Position numbers and translations under genes: made by a program
From: Pseudomonas bharatica CSV86
GTDB taxonomy: Bacteria > Pseudomonadota > Gammaproteobacteria > Pseudomonadales > Pseudomonadaceae
Length of the DNA: 64,000 bases
Assembly (NCBI RefSeq): GCF_000319305.2
Contig: NZ_AMWJ02000001.1
Coordinates: 2,271,001 to 2,335,000 of the forward strand
Reading direction: 5' to 3'
Shown here: positions 37,933-47,101 of the stretch, one piece after another
Layout: each line of letters opens with the position of its first letter
Position numbering within the stretch: the stretch's first letter is position 1
Notes under the pieces: generated by a model
What the model was told of the DNA's origin: nothing
The model's database searches: none
Seen by the model: only the letters and a program-made list of their open reading frames with translations

Positions 37933-38801
37933 ATGAAAAAGATCCAAGGTGCGTACCAGGCCCCGCCCGCCCATTGGGTCGGTGACGGTTTTCCGGTGCG
38001 CAGTCTGTTCAGCTACGACAACCTGGCGCGGCATATCAGCCCGTTCCTGCTGCTGGATTATGCCGGGCCGCAGCATTTCTCACCGACCAGCGCCCGGCGT
38101 GGCGTGGGCGAGCATCCCCATCGCGGTTTCGAGACGGTGACCATCGTCTACCAGGGTGAACTCGAGCATCGCGACTCCAGCGGTGCCGGCGGCTTCATCG
38201 GCCCGGGTGACGTGCAATGGATGACCGCCGCCGGGGCATCATCCACGAGGAGTTCCATGCGCCATCGTTCGCCAGGAGCGGCGGCATGCTGGAAATGGTC
38301 CAGCTCTGGGTCAACCTGCCGGCCCGTGACAAATCGGCACCGGCGGGCTACCAAACGCTGCTGGATGCGGACATCCCACGGGTTGCCCTGGCGGACGAGG
38401 CGGGCAGCCTGCGGGTCATTGCCGGCAAGTACCTTGGCCATGAAGGCCCGGCGCGGACCTTCACGCCAATGGACGTCCTGGACGTGCAACTGAAGGCAGG
38501 CAAATCGCTGCGCTTGTCAGGCGCGCTAGGGCGCAATGCTGCCCTGGTCGTGCTGCGCGGAACGGTCCGGGTCAATGCCGAAAAAAGCGTCGGCGCCGCA
38601 GAGCTGGTGCTGTTCGAACGCGACGGCGACCAGGTGCTCATCGAGGCCGAAAGCGATGCCATGCTGCTCTGGTTGAGCGGCGAGCCGCTGGATGAGCCCA
38701 TCGTCGGCTACGGCCCGTTCGTGATGAACAGCGAGGCGGAAATCGTCCAGGCCTTCGAGGACTTCCACGCCGGCCGCTTTGGCCAGATGAGCCGGGCCTG
38801 A
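37933..38801 (+). pseudogene. Pirin family protein, frameshifted
   Basis: A double-cupin protein of about 289 residues. The N-terminal cupin carries the metal-binding [19 protein letters not shown]; after PGDVQWMTA the G run 38233-38236 lacks one base, and its return gives [18 protein letters not shown] with the remaining His and Glu ligands, then the C-terminal cupin (EPIVGYGPFVMNSEAEIVQA). Pirins include quercetinase-like enzymes and redox sensors. AGGAGG precedes the ATG at 37933. Probably intact in the organism. Confidence 0.9.
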
Positions 38802-39005
38802 CCTTTCGTCCGCTGCCCGCGACACGCCATTGAACCGACGTCGTCGCGGGCCTCTCCCACGCACAGGACGTACAAGATCCGACCGCATGAGGTGATGCCC
38901 GGCATCAATGGCGCAAGCGCTTGCACATGGCTTTTTTCCATTGGACGCCGACGCACGGCAGGTTCTGACTTGGACGGCCATCCTGGTCTGAGGAGGATTC
39001 TTATC

Positions 39006-39266
39006 ATGCCTATGCATGGAGTGTGCGATCTGGAATTGCGCCAACTGATCGAAGGGGCGTTCCTGCCTGATCATTGCCAAGTGAGCTGTAGCGACGGGAT
39101 GTCGCTGACCTTGCATTTTCCCGCCGATGCCGGGCGTCCGGCGCTGACCGTGCGTGATGTCCAGTTAAGCGAGTTGCCCAATGGCAGGGCGCTGGCCGAA
39201 TTGGTCAGCCGGGTTCGCCTGCAGCGCGAGCATGCAAGCGTGTCCCGTCTGCTGACCGGCCGGTGA
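39006..39266 (+). CDS. DUF1652 family protein
   Basis: An 86-residue soluble protein of the same Pseudomonas family as 15850-16095: DLELRQLIEGAFLPDHCQVS matches that paralogue's LELRDIIEKSFLPVRCRCT, and GRALAELVSRVRL its C-terminal helix. AGGAGG at 38991-38996 sets the start at 39006, nine bases downstream, rather than at the earlier in-frame ATGs. Function unknown. It converges with the next gene, three bases apart. Confidence 0.8.
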   Translation: MPMHGVCDLELRQLIEGAFLPDHCQVSCSDGMSLTLHFPADAGRPALTVRDVQLSELPNGRALAELVSRVRLQREHASVSRLLTGR

Positions 39267-39269
39267 GCC

Positions 39270-39557
39270 TTATTGGAGTTCCAGTCGCAGTTGCAGGCTG
39301 CCGTCCTGGCATTGTCGTGTCGACTGTACGATGCCCCGGCACTGATGGCCGCGCCAGGTAAAGACCAGGGTGTGGGCCCGTTCCAGGCGGTCAGGCACCG
39401 GCGGTGTGATCTGCAGCTGAACGCCGGGCTTACCGCCGATATTCAGGGCTTCGAGTTGCACCTGGCATTCTTCGCTACGGGTCAGTACGCCCAGGAAAGT
39501 ATCCCTGAGATAAGCGATTTCCAGTGTTTGTGGACGGGGGGCGATAGCCGCGGCCAT
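39270..39557 (-). CDS. Small conserved hypothetical protein
   Basis: A 95-residue soluble protein with an alternating beta pattern (VQLEALNIGGKPGVQLQITP, HTLVFTWRGHQCRGIVQS, GSLQLRLELQ). GGAGGTGACTACCC before the ATG is a strong ribosome site. It converges with the DUF1652 gene and may be related to that family in fold, but I see no clear shared motif. Function unknown. Confidence 0.6.
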   Translation of the reverse strand: MAAAIAPRPQTLEIAYLRDTFLGVLTRSEECQVQLEALNIGGKPGVQLQITPPVPDRLERAHTLVFTWRGHQCRGIVQSTRQCQDGSLQLRLELQ

Positions 39558-39700
39558 GGGTAGTCACCTCCTTTGAGCGGGCGGATGCTGGCTGATGGAG
39601 GTTAGACCATACCGAAGAAAGATTTTCTCAGAATATTTCAGCATGCCAAGGGGCCATCGCCGGCGATACGGCTACCGGCGATGAACCATCGACAGACAGG

Positions 39701-40111
39701 TTATTGACCACCACCGGAACCGGTACCGCTGCCGGTACTGGAGCCGGTGCCCGTACCTGTACCGGACCCGCCCATGCCGGTACCGCTACCTGACCCCGAG
39801 CCACCCATGCCAGTACCGGAGCCACCCATACCGGAACCGCTTCCCGTGCCGTTGCGCTCGTTGCCGCGCTCGGTCCCGCGATCATCGATGGTTGGCGGAC
39901 GGGTGCGATCCGTGCCGTCGGTAGGAGCACCGCCCTGGCGTCCTGGATCACTGCCCTGGATGCGTGGGTCGGTGCTGCCTGGCGCCGGCATTTCCGGTGG
40001 AACGCCGGAGCCCACTCCCGGCGAAGTGGGGTTGGTCGGCCCGGTATCGGCCATGGCATGCCCGCCAAGCATGGCAGTGAAGAGCAGGGCGGCGAACGCT
40101 GTACGTTTCAT
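39701..40111 (-). CDS. Exported Gly/Ser/Thr-rich low-complexity protein
   Basis: A 136-residue protein with signal peptide MKRTAFAALLFTAMLGGHAMA. The middle is Pro/Asp/Arg-rich, and the last 45 residues are repeats of GTGMGGSG/GSGSGTG type, which will be disordered. The start at 40111 follows GGGAG and gives a short signal peptide; seven more codons are possible. Such proteins occur as small periplasmic proteins in pseudomonads, with unknown function. The repeats at DNA level (GGTACCGG-like units) may vary in number. Confidence 0.65.
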   Translation of the reverse strand: MKRTAFAALLFTAMLGGHAMADTGPTNPTSPGVGSGVPPEMPAPGSTDPRIQGSDPGRQGGAPTDGTDRTRPPTIDDRGTERGNERNGTGSGSGMGGSGTGMGGSGSGSGTGMGGSGTGTGTGSSTGSGTGSGGGQ

Positions 40112-40215
40112 GATCGAACTCCCTTTTTTCATGGATACCCTTCATTGGGGGATGCCCGGGGAGATTTGTGCGATCACGCAGCCGGGCGCGGCGACCAGTG
40201 GCGTTGGCTATAGGG

Positions 40216-41412
40216 TTATTCCCGCCCGCGCATGAAGAACCCCGCCACGTATTTGCGGAAGGTATCCAGCCCTTTGAAATCGGCGTAGCGCCGGAAATGC
40301 TCAACTTCTGGCTCCGGGCCCATGGGTTTTTCGGTCAGGGAAATGGACAGCACCCGGTCCTGGTCGGAACTGAGTACCAGTTCGTCCATCACCTGGCCAC
40401 CGATCACCGGCCGGCGCATGGTCACCCGCACGCCCTTGCTGGCCATCCAGTCGATCAGCGATACCAGCATCTTCAGCGGTTCGCGCTCTTCGTCGCGGTA
40501 CACCGGAAACAGGTGTCCGCGGGACAGTACCGGCACACTGGCGATATGGATCAGTTCGTAGAAATGGCTGCCGGCACTCGTCGGTGAATACAGGACCAGG
40601 GCCAGCAAGGGCCCCGGAGTGCGGCTGCCTCCCCAGAGCAGATGATGGCCCTGGAAGTCGAAGCCGTCTTCGCTGCGTTCGTTGTAGACCTTGCGCGCCT
40701 TGATCTGGTTGACGCAATCGAGCAGCAATCCATGGCGACGATGGTTGCCGAATACCGTGGAATCCCGCAGGCGCGCCTTGAGCATCATCATGTGCTTCAT
40801 GTCCAGGCGGGTTTCCAGGTAATTGCTGGCCGGGACCCGCTCGATCAGCGGGTAGCGCGCGGCGACCCCGCGCAGTTCGGCGAACTGGGCAGTCAGGTCC
40901 TTCTTCAGATGTGTGGCATAGACGTTCAGGCCACTGGCTTCGATCCAGGTCAGCAGCAGGGACAGCAGGCGGTGCTGGTCACGCTTGTCGCCGCTGCCGG
41001 CCACGCCGGGATCAGCGTCCGTGGTGGCGGCGCGGCGGAAATCGCCGAGCAGGCGCAGTGGCGCATCCGGAGCCAGCCAGGCGGCGGGCGGAGTGTCCTG
41101 GGTGTCGCTGTCGCCGGCTTCGCGCTCATCCTTGATGAACGGGCAATCGGCGGCATGTTCGGCGGTGCCGGGGTTGTTCTTGAGGAACAGCGTGCCGGTG
41201 TGGCTGTTCAGCGTGACGTTGAGCACCGGCATCGCCCTGGCATTGCAGTCGCAGGCCAGCCAGTGGCCCGCGCCACGGATCTTCATCAGCAACTGGTTGG
41301 CCTGGAGCAGGCACGGCCCTTCCAGGGTGCCGCGGTTGAAACCGCGCAGCAGGTCGTCCTCGGCGGGGGTGAGGCTGCGGATCAGGGCGGCGTTTTTATC
41401 GATGATTCGCAT
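40216..41412 (-). CDS. Conserved hypothetical protein with N-terminal Cys/His cluster
   Basis: A 398-residue soluble protein. The start MRIIDKNAALIRSL at 41412 follows AAGGACCTCC; the longer frame to 41484 runs into REP sequence. Near the N-terminus lies a Cys/His group (HWLACDCNARAMPVLNV, then HAADCPFIKDE about 40 residues later) that could bind a metal. The remainder is not recognised; RVTMRRPVIGGQVMDELVLS and TFRKYVAGFFMRGRE lie at the end. It stands alone between the low-complexity protein and a REP pair. No function is proposed. Confidence 0.6.
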   Translation of the reverse strand: MRIIDKNAALIRSLTPAEDDLLRGFNRGTLEGPCLLQANQLLMKIRGAGHWLACDCNARAMPVLNVTLNSHTGTLFLKNNPGTAEHAADCPFIKDEREAGDSDTQDTPPAAWLAPDAPLRLLGDFRRAATTDADPGVAGSGDKRDQHRLLSLLLTWIEASGLNVYATHLKKDLTAQFAELRGVAARYPLIERVPASNYLETRLDMKHMMMLKARLRDSTVFGNHRRHGLLLDCVNQIKARKVYNERSEDGFDFQGHHLLWGGSRTPGPLLALVLYSPTSAGSHFYELIHIASVPVLSRGHLFPVYRDEEREPLKMLVSLIDWMASKGVRVTMRRPVIGGQVMDELVLSSDQDRVLSISLTEKPMGPEPEVEHFRRYADFKGLDTFRKYVAGFFMRGRE

Positions 41413-41452
41413 GGAGGTCCTTTTCGGCAGGCAGCACATTCTTGCTGATGCT

Positions 41453-41560
41453 GATGGCCCAATCGCTGGCAAGCCAGCTTCCACAGGGCCCGGGTTGTTC
41501 CACTATCGGGTGATCAACCCAAAACCCTGTGGGAGCTGGCTTGCAAGCGATTGGGGCATC
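41453..41560. repeat. Inverted REP pair
   Basis: CCCAATCGCTGGCAAGCCAG (from 41458) and its inverse, ending TTGCAAGCGATTGGGGCATC (to 41560), flank 35 bases of other sequence. Both arms have the variant CAATCGC instead of CATCGC. The pair lies between the hypothetical gene and the VOC gene. Confidence 0.85.
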
Positions 41561-41594
41561 GCGGTCCCGCACGATAAATCAAATCAACAGGAAA

Positions 41595-42056
41595 TTAACC
41601 ACCAAACAACTTCGCCGCACGCGCACGGATCTCTTCCGGGCTGAGGTCCTCCTTGTGCGTCGAAACGAACCACAGGTTGCCGAACGGATCCTTCAGCGTG
41701 CCGCTGCGATCACCGTAGAACTGGTCTTGCACCGGGCTGACCGGAGTGGCTCCTGCCTCGATCGCCCGGGCATAACGCGCGTCGACGTCCTCCACGTACA
41801 GATGCAGCCCGACGGAAACCCCCGGCTGCGACTGGCTGCTGACCAGCGAGGCCTGGTCGCAGGGCTCGGCGAGCATGATCGAGGAGTCGCCGATCTTCAG
41901 TTCGGCGTGGCCGATGCGGCCGTCCGGGCCTTCGAGACGGAACATCTCGACGGCGCCGAAGGCGGCCTTGTAGAAATCGATGGCCTGGTGGGCATTCTTG
42001 ATGCCCAGGTAGGGGGTGATGCTGTGCGCCCCCTCGGGGATGGGTTTTGCTGCCAT
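41595..42056 (-). CDS. VOC family (PhnB/glyoxalase-like) protein
   Basis: A 153-residue protein of the vicinal-oxygen-chelate fold, PhnB-like subgroup. Typical segments are ITPYLGIKNAHQAIDFYKAA, RIGHAELKIGDSSIMLAEP, LHLYVEDVDARYARAIEAGA and FYGDRSGTLKDPFGNLWFVS. Members are small metal-dependent enzymes or resistance-type binding proteins; substrate unknown. GAGGAACAGGCA before the ATG gives a good ribosome site. Single gene. Confidence 0.9.
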   Translation of the reverse strand: MAAKPIPEGAHSITPYLGIKNAHQAIDFYKAAFGAVEMFRLEGPDGRIGHAELKIGDSSIMLAEPCDQASLVSSQSQPGVSVGLHLYVEDVDARYARAIEAGATPVSPVQDQFYGDRSGTLKDPFGNLWFVSTHKEDLSPEEIRARAAKLFGG

Positions 42057-42202
42057 TGCCTGTTCCTCCTGTACAAAAACGATGGACTCGTTCCGAAAAC
42101 GATATTCGGGCGTAGAGCTGTATGTTTGTACAGGATCGGCAAAAGTGCAAATCCGTTGGTGCGACCACAGGACAGGCGGGCATGAAGCCCGCCGGACGGT
42201 GC

Positions 42203-43753
42203 TCAGAAGATGTAGTCGGTGGTCAGGAAGCTCGATTCGCGGTTGCGGATGATGTCGCTGATCAGTTGCTTGTTGGCTTCCTGGAACCGCGTGGCCACCA
42301 AGGTGCGGATGGAGAATACCCGCAGCGCGTCGTGCACCGACAGGGTGCCTTCGGCGGAGTTCTTGCGGCCGTTGAACGGGAACGTGTCGGGGCCGCGCTG
42401 GCACTGGGCGTTGATATTGATCCGGCCGACCTGGTTGGCGAAGGTGTCCACCAGCATGCCGATATCCTTGGAGTTGGTGCCGAACAGGCTGAGCTGCTGG
42501 CCGAAATCGGAGTCCAGCACATAGTCGATCACCGTGTGCAGTTCGCGGTAGGGCACCACCGGCACCAGCGGGCCGAACTGTTCCTCGTGGTAGACGCGCA
42601 TCGCCGGGCTCACCGGGTACAGCAGCGCGGGGTAGAAGAACGAACCGCGGCTCTGCCCGCCACCTGGGTTGAGCACCCTGGCGCCATGCTCCAGGGCATC
42701 GGCAACCAGGCCGTTGAGGTAGTCGATCTTGCCGGGTTCGGGCAGCGGGGTCAGGCCCACGCCCGGGGTCCATGGCATGCCGGCCTTGAGCGCTGCGAGC
42801 CGGGCCTGGAATTTCTCGAGGAAGGCCTGCACCACTTGCTCGTGGACGAACAGGATCTTCAGCGCCGTGCAGCGCTGGCCGTTGAACGACAGGGCGCCGG
42901 TCAAGGCTTCGTTGACCGCGTTGTCCAGGTCGACCTCGGGCAGGACGATGCCGGGGTTCTTCGCATCCAGGCCCAGCGCCGCGCGCAGGCGGTGCGGGCG
43001 AGGGTGGAGTTTCTTCAGGTCGCTGGCGGCCTTGTTGGTGCCGATGAAGGCGAACACGTCCACCTTGCCGCTGGCCATCAGGGCGCTGACGGTTTCGCGG
43101 CCACGGCCGTAGATCACGTTGATCACCCCGGCCGGGAAGCTGTCGCGGAAGGCTTCGAGCAACGGGCGGATCAGCAGCACGCCGAACTTGGCCGGCTTGA
43201 ACACCACGGTGTTGCCCATGATCAGCGCCGGGATCAGGGTGGTGAAGGTCTCGTTGAGCGGGTAATTGTAGGGGCCCATGCACAATGCCACGCCAAGCGG
43301 TGCGCGACGGATCTGGCCGAGGGTGTCCTGTTCCAGTTCGAAACGGCTTGAGCGGCGGTCCAGTTCCTTGAGGGCGCCGATGGTATCGACGATGTAATCG
43401 CAGGTGCGGTCGAATTCCTTCTCGGCGTCCTTGAGGTTCTTGCCGATTTCCCACATCAGCAGCTTCACCACCGCCTCGCGTTGCTGGCGCATGCGCCCGA
43501 GAAAACCCTCGACATGGCGGATGCGCTCGGCCACCCGCATCGTCGGCCAGGCCCCCGCCCCTTGTCGTAGGCATGCACGGCGGCATCCAGCGCGGTGAGG
43601 GCAGTGTCGGCATCCAGCAACGGGGCGCTGCCGAGGATCACCTGCTGCTCGCTGCCATCGTCCTGTTTCAGCCACACCGGGCTGCGCACCGTGGCCAGCG
43701 GGCCTTCCCAGCGGCGCAGTTCGCCTTCCACCAGGTAGTCGCGTTGTTCCAGG
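42203..43753 (-). pseudogene. gapN: NADP-dependent glyceraldehyde-3-phosphate dehydrogenase (GapN-like), 5'-truncated by ISPpu12 and frameshifted
   Basis: An aldehyde-dehydrogenase-superfamily enzyme. Clear family blocks are MGPYNYPLNETFTTLIPALI, the catalytic Cys in FNGQRCTALKIL and the C-terminal INAQCQRGPDTFPFNGRKNS, as in non-phosphorylating GAPDH-type enzymes. Two defects are seen. The C run 43552-43556 (a G run in the gene) lacks one base, and its return joins AVHAYDKGRG to AWPTMRVAERIRHVEGF. Upstream, coding sequence (LEQRDYLVEGELRRW) stops exactly at the transposon end 43754, so roughly the first 25 residues and the promoter are lost. The missing part is not found on the other side. 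Confidence 0.85.
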
Positions 43754-43777
43754 GGGTATACGGATTTAATGGTTGAT
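43754..43777 (+). repeat. Left terminal inverted repeat of ISPpu12
   Basis: Begins GGGTATACGGATTTAATGGT and ends TGAT. It matches the right end at 21 of 24 positions. The gapN frame ends at this boundary. Confidence 0.9.
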
Positions 43778-43811
43778 GGGGCACCTTCACCCCATCAATC
43801 TGATACCACCC

Positions 43812-45101
43812 TCAGATGGTTGATAGATCGACTCCGTAGTTGAGTTCCTCTGCGAAGTCCGGCAGTCCGTAACCGATGGTTTTCTTGTAGAAAGGAGAGA
43901 CCTTCGCAGTCGGTGCCTTCTTCTTGTGCTTCGTGGTGTAGAGCATTCGTGCCCGCATCACCTCGAAGGAGTAACCGCGCCCTTCACGGTTCTTGTCCTT
44001 GGCCAGTCGGTTGATGGACTCCGTGTAAGCGTTGGTGACGGGCATGTCCGTCTCGAAGTAGGTCATGGTCTCTTCGCGCCAGTTTCCCACTGCCCTGACC
44101 AGATCGCTCCAGACTTCCTTTTGGCCCTTCGGGATGGTGGCTATCCACTCGTCCAGGGCGGCTTCTGCCTGGAGCCGTGTGGTGGCGTCCCAGATGCCGT
44201 AGAAGCGCTCCTTGTGCTCGTAGGCGGCCAGCAGTTGCGGGAACGCGCCTGTCCAGGTCTCCATGATGAGGCGCTCCCGGTCTGAGACTTCGTGAGCGCG
44301 TTTCAGCAGGATTTTCCGGTCTCCCTTGAGAGTCCGGCTCTGGGACGGTTTCAGCTCCTTTCTGAGGCCCTTGCGCACTCTCTCTAGGGCATCGTTGGCC
44401 ATGCGCACCACATGGAACTTATCGACCACGATACGGGCCTGGGGCAGCACAGCCTTGACCGCTGCCCGGTAGGGGTTCCACATGTCCATGCTGACGATCT
44501 CGACCTTCTGCCGGTCTTTCAGCTTCATCAGGTAGTTGGTCACCACGTCCTGGCGGCGGGTGGCCAGCAGGTCGAGCAGGGTTCGCTCCTCAATGTTGGT
44601 CAGAATGCAGCGGTAGCGCTTGTTCAGGTATAGCTCGTCAATGCCCAGGATGCGGGGCGTCTCGAAGCGGTGCCAGCGCCCCAGGAACTCGGCGCGGGCG
44701 TTGAAGATGTCGCGCACCGTCTTCTCGTCCAGGCCGGTCTGTGCCGCCACAAAGGTGTAGGGGTGGTTGAAGGATTCCTTCTCCACGTACTCATGCAGCC
44801 GCAGTGTCATACGGAATCCGTCCACCATCTCCGGTAGCTGGGGCCTGAATGTTGTCTTGCAGGCCCGGCAGGTGTATCGGCGGCGGACCACCCAGAGAGT
44901 GACCCGCTTGCCGTGGATGGGCAGATCACGATAGGGAACGTCACGCTTGCCGAACCGTACGAACTCACCCTGCACGCCGCATTCCTCGCAGGCGATGGGA
45001 TCGGGCACGTCCACCTGGAAGTGCATTTCGTCGTCGGTTGATTTGCAGCCCAGTACTTGGTATTGCGGCAGGTGAAGGATGTTGTCGGGAAGTTCGGTCA
45101 T
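43812..45101 (-). CDS. tnpA: ISL3 family transposase
   Basis: A 429-residue DDE transposase. The N-terminus has the ISL3 zinc-binding layout (CEECGVQGEF at about 37-46, then RRRYTCRACKTTFRPQLPE), followed by a helix-turn-helix region (AQTGLDEKTVRDIFNARAEF) and the catalytic core (RILGIDELYLNKRYRCIL, VSMDMWNPYRAAVKAVLPQA, ending with TNAYTESINRLAKDKNREG, which holds the Glu). It cuts and joins the 24-base ends. Complete, so the element may be mobile. lspA follows upstream in the same direction. Confidence 0.95.
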   Translation of the reverse strand: MTELPDNILHLPQYQVLGCKSTDDEMHFQVDVPDPIACEECGVQGEFVRFGKRDVPYRDLPIHGKRVTLWVVRRRYTCRACKTTFRPQLPEMVDGFRMTLRLHEYVEKESFNHPYTFVAAQTGLDEKTVRDIFNARAEFLGRWHRFETPRILGIDELYLNKRYRCILTNIEERTLLDLLATRRQDVVTNYLMKLKDRQKVEIVSMDMWNPYRAAVKAVLPQARIVVDKFHVVRMANDALERVRKGLRKELKPSQSRTLKGDRKILLKRAHEVSDRERLIMETWTGAFPQLLAAYEHKERFYGIWDATTRLQAEAALDEWIATIPKGQKEVWSDLVRAVGNWREETMTYFETDMPVTNAYTESINRLAKDKNREGRGYSFEVMRARMLYTTKHKKKAPTAKVSPFYKKTIGYGLPDFAEELNYGVDLSTI

Positions 45102-45122
45102 GGTGTTGTATAGGCGTAGGTG

Positions 45123-45635
45123 TCAGTCAGATCCATCCGACTCGGCATTGGTGTTTGCTTTTTTACCCAACAAGCTGCTGGAAACGAAAAGTAAGGCACC
45201 GAGGACAATTGCAATATCAGCCAGGTTGAAGGCCGGCCAATGCCAGTCTCGCCAATAGAAATCAAAGGAATCCACAACATAGCCGCGAAAGACCCGGTCA
45301 ATCAGGTTGCCCATGGCGCCACCGAGGATAAGACTGTAAGCGATGGCTTCTCCTTTATGACGATTTTCAAGGATCAGCTTGATCAGAAAAATCGAGACCA
45401 CTACCGCGATTCCGATAAAAAAGTAGCGCTGCCAGCCTCCACCATTCGCAAAAAGACTGAATGCGGCACCGGTGTTCCATAGGTGCACCCAGTTAAAGAA
45501 CGGGGTCACCGAAACATACTCGCCATAGGCCATTGATTGCTGCACCAGCCACTTTACAGCCTGATCAGACGCTGCCAGCAGGCCCGATATGGACAATAGG
45601 GCATACGGCGAGAGCTTTTTGCCAATAATGAGCAT
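45123..45635 (-). CDS. lspA: Signal peptidase II (prolipoprotein signal peptidase), transposon-borne
   Basis: A 170-residue inner-membrane aspartic peptidase with four membrane segments. The two catalytic Asp motifs are present: GGAMGNLIDRVFRG (Asp113) and FNLADIAIVLGA (Asp140), together with NTGAAFSLF. It removes signal peptides from lipoproteins. This is an extra copy carried by ISPpu12, beside the chromosomal gene expected elsewhere; carriage by the element is a known but unexplained feature. It ends 21 bases before tnpA, and the efflux gene is 11 bases upstream. Confidence 0.95.
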   Translation of the reverse strand: MLIIGKKLSPYALLSISGLLAASDQAVKWLVQQSMAYGEYVSVTPFFNWVHLWNTGAAFSLFANGGGWQRYFFIGIAVVVSIFLIKLILENRHKGEAIAYSLILGGAMGNLIDRVFRGYVVDSFDFYWRDWHWPAFNLADIAIVLGALLFVSSSLLGKKANTNAESDGSD

Positions 45636-45646
45636 TATTTAACCCT

Positions 45647-46534
45647 TCAACGCCAAAATGCGTCTGGCACCGTTAAGTACAATGCCCCCGCGATGGTGCC
45701 GATAATCAGATCCGGATAATTGGAACCGGTCCACGCGACCAGGGCGCCGGCGGTGATGACCCCCAGGTTGATCACCACGTCGTTGGCCGAGAATATCCAG
45801 CTTGCCTTCATGTGCGCCCCGCCTTCCCGATGTTTGGATATGAGCAGCAGACAACTGGTATTGGCAATCAATGCGACGAATGCGATAGCCATCATCACCA
45901 GCGATTCAGGCTCACTACCGAATACAAAGCGTCTCACCACCTCTACGAGCACGCCCACAGCCAAGATCAGTTGCAGTACACCAGCAAGATGCGCGGCACG
46001 TACCTGCATTTTCACGCTATGTCCAACCGCATAAAGGGCAAGCCCGTACACCGCCGCATCGGCAAAATTGTCCAGGGATTCTCCAATCAGGCCGGTGGAC
46101 CGGGCGATCAGACCGGCAGTCATTTCCACCACGAACAGAAGTGCATTGATGCCGAGCAACCAGCGCAGGGTCCCGGATTCTTGCTTAGCAGAAGCTGCCG
46201 AAAACTCGGCGGCCTTGATGGTCTCCGGATTTGCAGCGACGGTTTCCTGAAGCGAGGCGCCTAGCCCCAAGGTCTTCAGTTTCGAGGTGACGGGCTCGAC
46301 CTCGCCGTCATGCACGACCTTCAGCCGGCGGTTCGACAAGTCGAAGGACAGCGCCCGAATCTCCTCAAAGCCGTTCAGGGCTAGGCGAATCATTCGTTCT
46401 TCTGATGGACAGTCCATCTTCGGCACGGCATAAACACTGACCCATCTCCCTGGCGCCTCGGAGGAGGCCTGTATATCGGTATCCGCTGCGGACGTTGCAT
46501 CACCGCCACAGGCGCCACCACAGGATTTGCTCAT
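45647..46534 (-). CDS. Cation diffusion facilitator family efflux protein with N-terminal HMA-like domain
   Basis: A 295-residue inner-membrane protein. A Cys-rich start (MSKSCGGACGGD) and a heavy-metal-associated-like domain (VYAVPKMDCPSEERMIRLAL, about 36-110) precede six membrane segments of CDF type (GLIGESLDNFADAAVYGLAL, SWIFSANDVVINLGVITAGA). The C-terminal cytoplasmic domain of usual CDF proteins is lacking, and the segments end at TVPDAFWR. It probably exports a divalent heavy metal and is controlled by the divergent MerR-type gene. The ATG at 46534 is preferred to one 21 bases upstream. Confidence 0.88.
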   Translation of the reverse strand: MSKSCGGACGGDATSAADTDIQASSEAPGRWVSVYAVPKMDCPSEERMIRLALNGFEEIRALSFDLSNRRLKVVHDGEVEPVTSKLKTLGLGASLQETVAANPETIKAAEFSAASAKQESGTLRWLLGINALLFVVEMTAGLIARSTGLIGESLDNFADAAVYGLALYAVGHSVKMQVRAAHLAGVLQLILAVGVLVEVVRRFVFGSEPESLVMMAIAFVALIANTSCLLLISKHREGGAHMKASWIFSANDVVINLGVITAGALVAWTGSNYPDLIIGTIAGALYLTVPDAFWR

Positions 46535-46567
46535 GATACGACTCCACTTGAACAATGTTGTGGTACC

Positions 46568-46598
46568 ATTTAAAACTATAAAGCTACTATAAGGTCAA
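46568..46598 (-). promoter_or_regulatory. MerR-type promoter of the efflux-lspA-tnpA genes
   Basis: On the minus strand TTGACC (-35, 46598-46593) and TTAAAT (-10, 46573-46568) are separated by 19 bases, longer than the usual 17. This spacing is the mark of promoters activated by MerR family proteins, and the site lies between the efflux gene and the regulator. Confidence 0.65.
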
Positions 46599-46629
46599 TA
46601 GAGTAAAGAATCCGTTGGGGAGGAGGCTG

Positions 46630-47013
46630 ATGCGCATTGGTCAGTTGGCGCAGTTGGTAGGGGTCGAAACACAGACGATCCGCTTCTATGAACAGCAGGG
46701 CTTGTTGCCGCCGCCTGATCGGCAGGACAACGGTTACCGTGTCTATACCGAGAAGCATGGTGAGGGGCTGGCCTTCATCCGTCGCTGCAGAATCCTGGGC
46801 CTGTCACTGGCTGAGATTCACGAACTACAGAGCTATGAGGACGACCCTCATCAGCCTTGTACCGCCGTCAACGCCTTGCTCGATGATCACATCTCTCATG
46901 TGCGGTCGCAGATAACCGCTCTGCAAGCGCTTGAGAAACAACTCGTTTCACTGAGAGCGAGTTGCAACGATGACCGGGAAGTTGAGGCGTGTGGGGTTCT
47001 TGCTGGGAATTAG
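46630..47013 (+). CDS. MerR family regulator (CadR/PbrR type)
   Basis: A 127-residue regulator. The N-terminal winged helix (MRIGQLAQLVGVETQTIRFY, EQQGLLPPPDRQDNGYRVYT) is typical, followed by the dimer helix. Cys77, Cys112 and Cys121 reproduce the pattern that binds Cd(II)/Pb(II) in CadR and PbrR. GGGGAGGAGG precedes the ATG at 46630. It is divergent from the cation efflux gene and should activate it in the presence of metal. Part of ISPpu12. Confidence 0.92.
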   Translation: MRIGQLAQLVGVETQTIRFYEQQGLLPPPDRQDNGYRVYTEKHGEGLAFIRRCRILGLSLAEIHELQSYEDDPHQPCTAVNALLDDHISHVRSQITALQALEKQLVSLRASCNDDREVEACGVLAGN

Positions 47014-47101
47014 CGAAGGAAACATGCACCAGCAGTAGGTGAAGCATCAACCAGATAATCCGATGAGATGCCGGTCTGTCTCACTCTCATGCAAAGGTAA
47101 G

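Noticed and set aside
39655..39683. Hairpin CATCGCCGG...CCGGCGATG as a terminator
   Set aside because: The stem is good but no T run follows on either strand, so it is not called as an intrinsic terminator.
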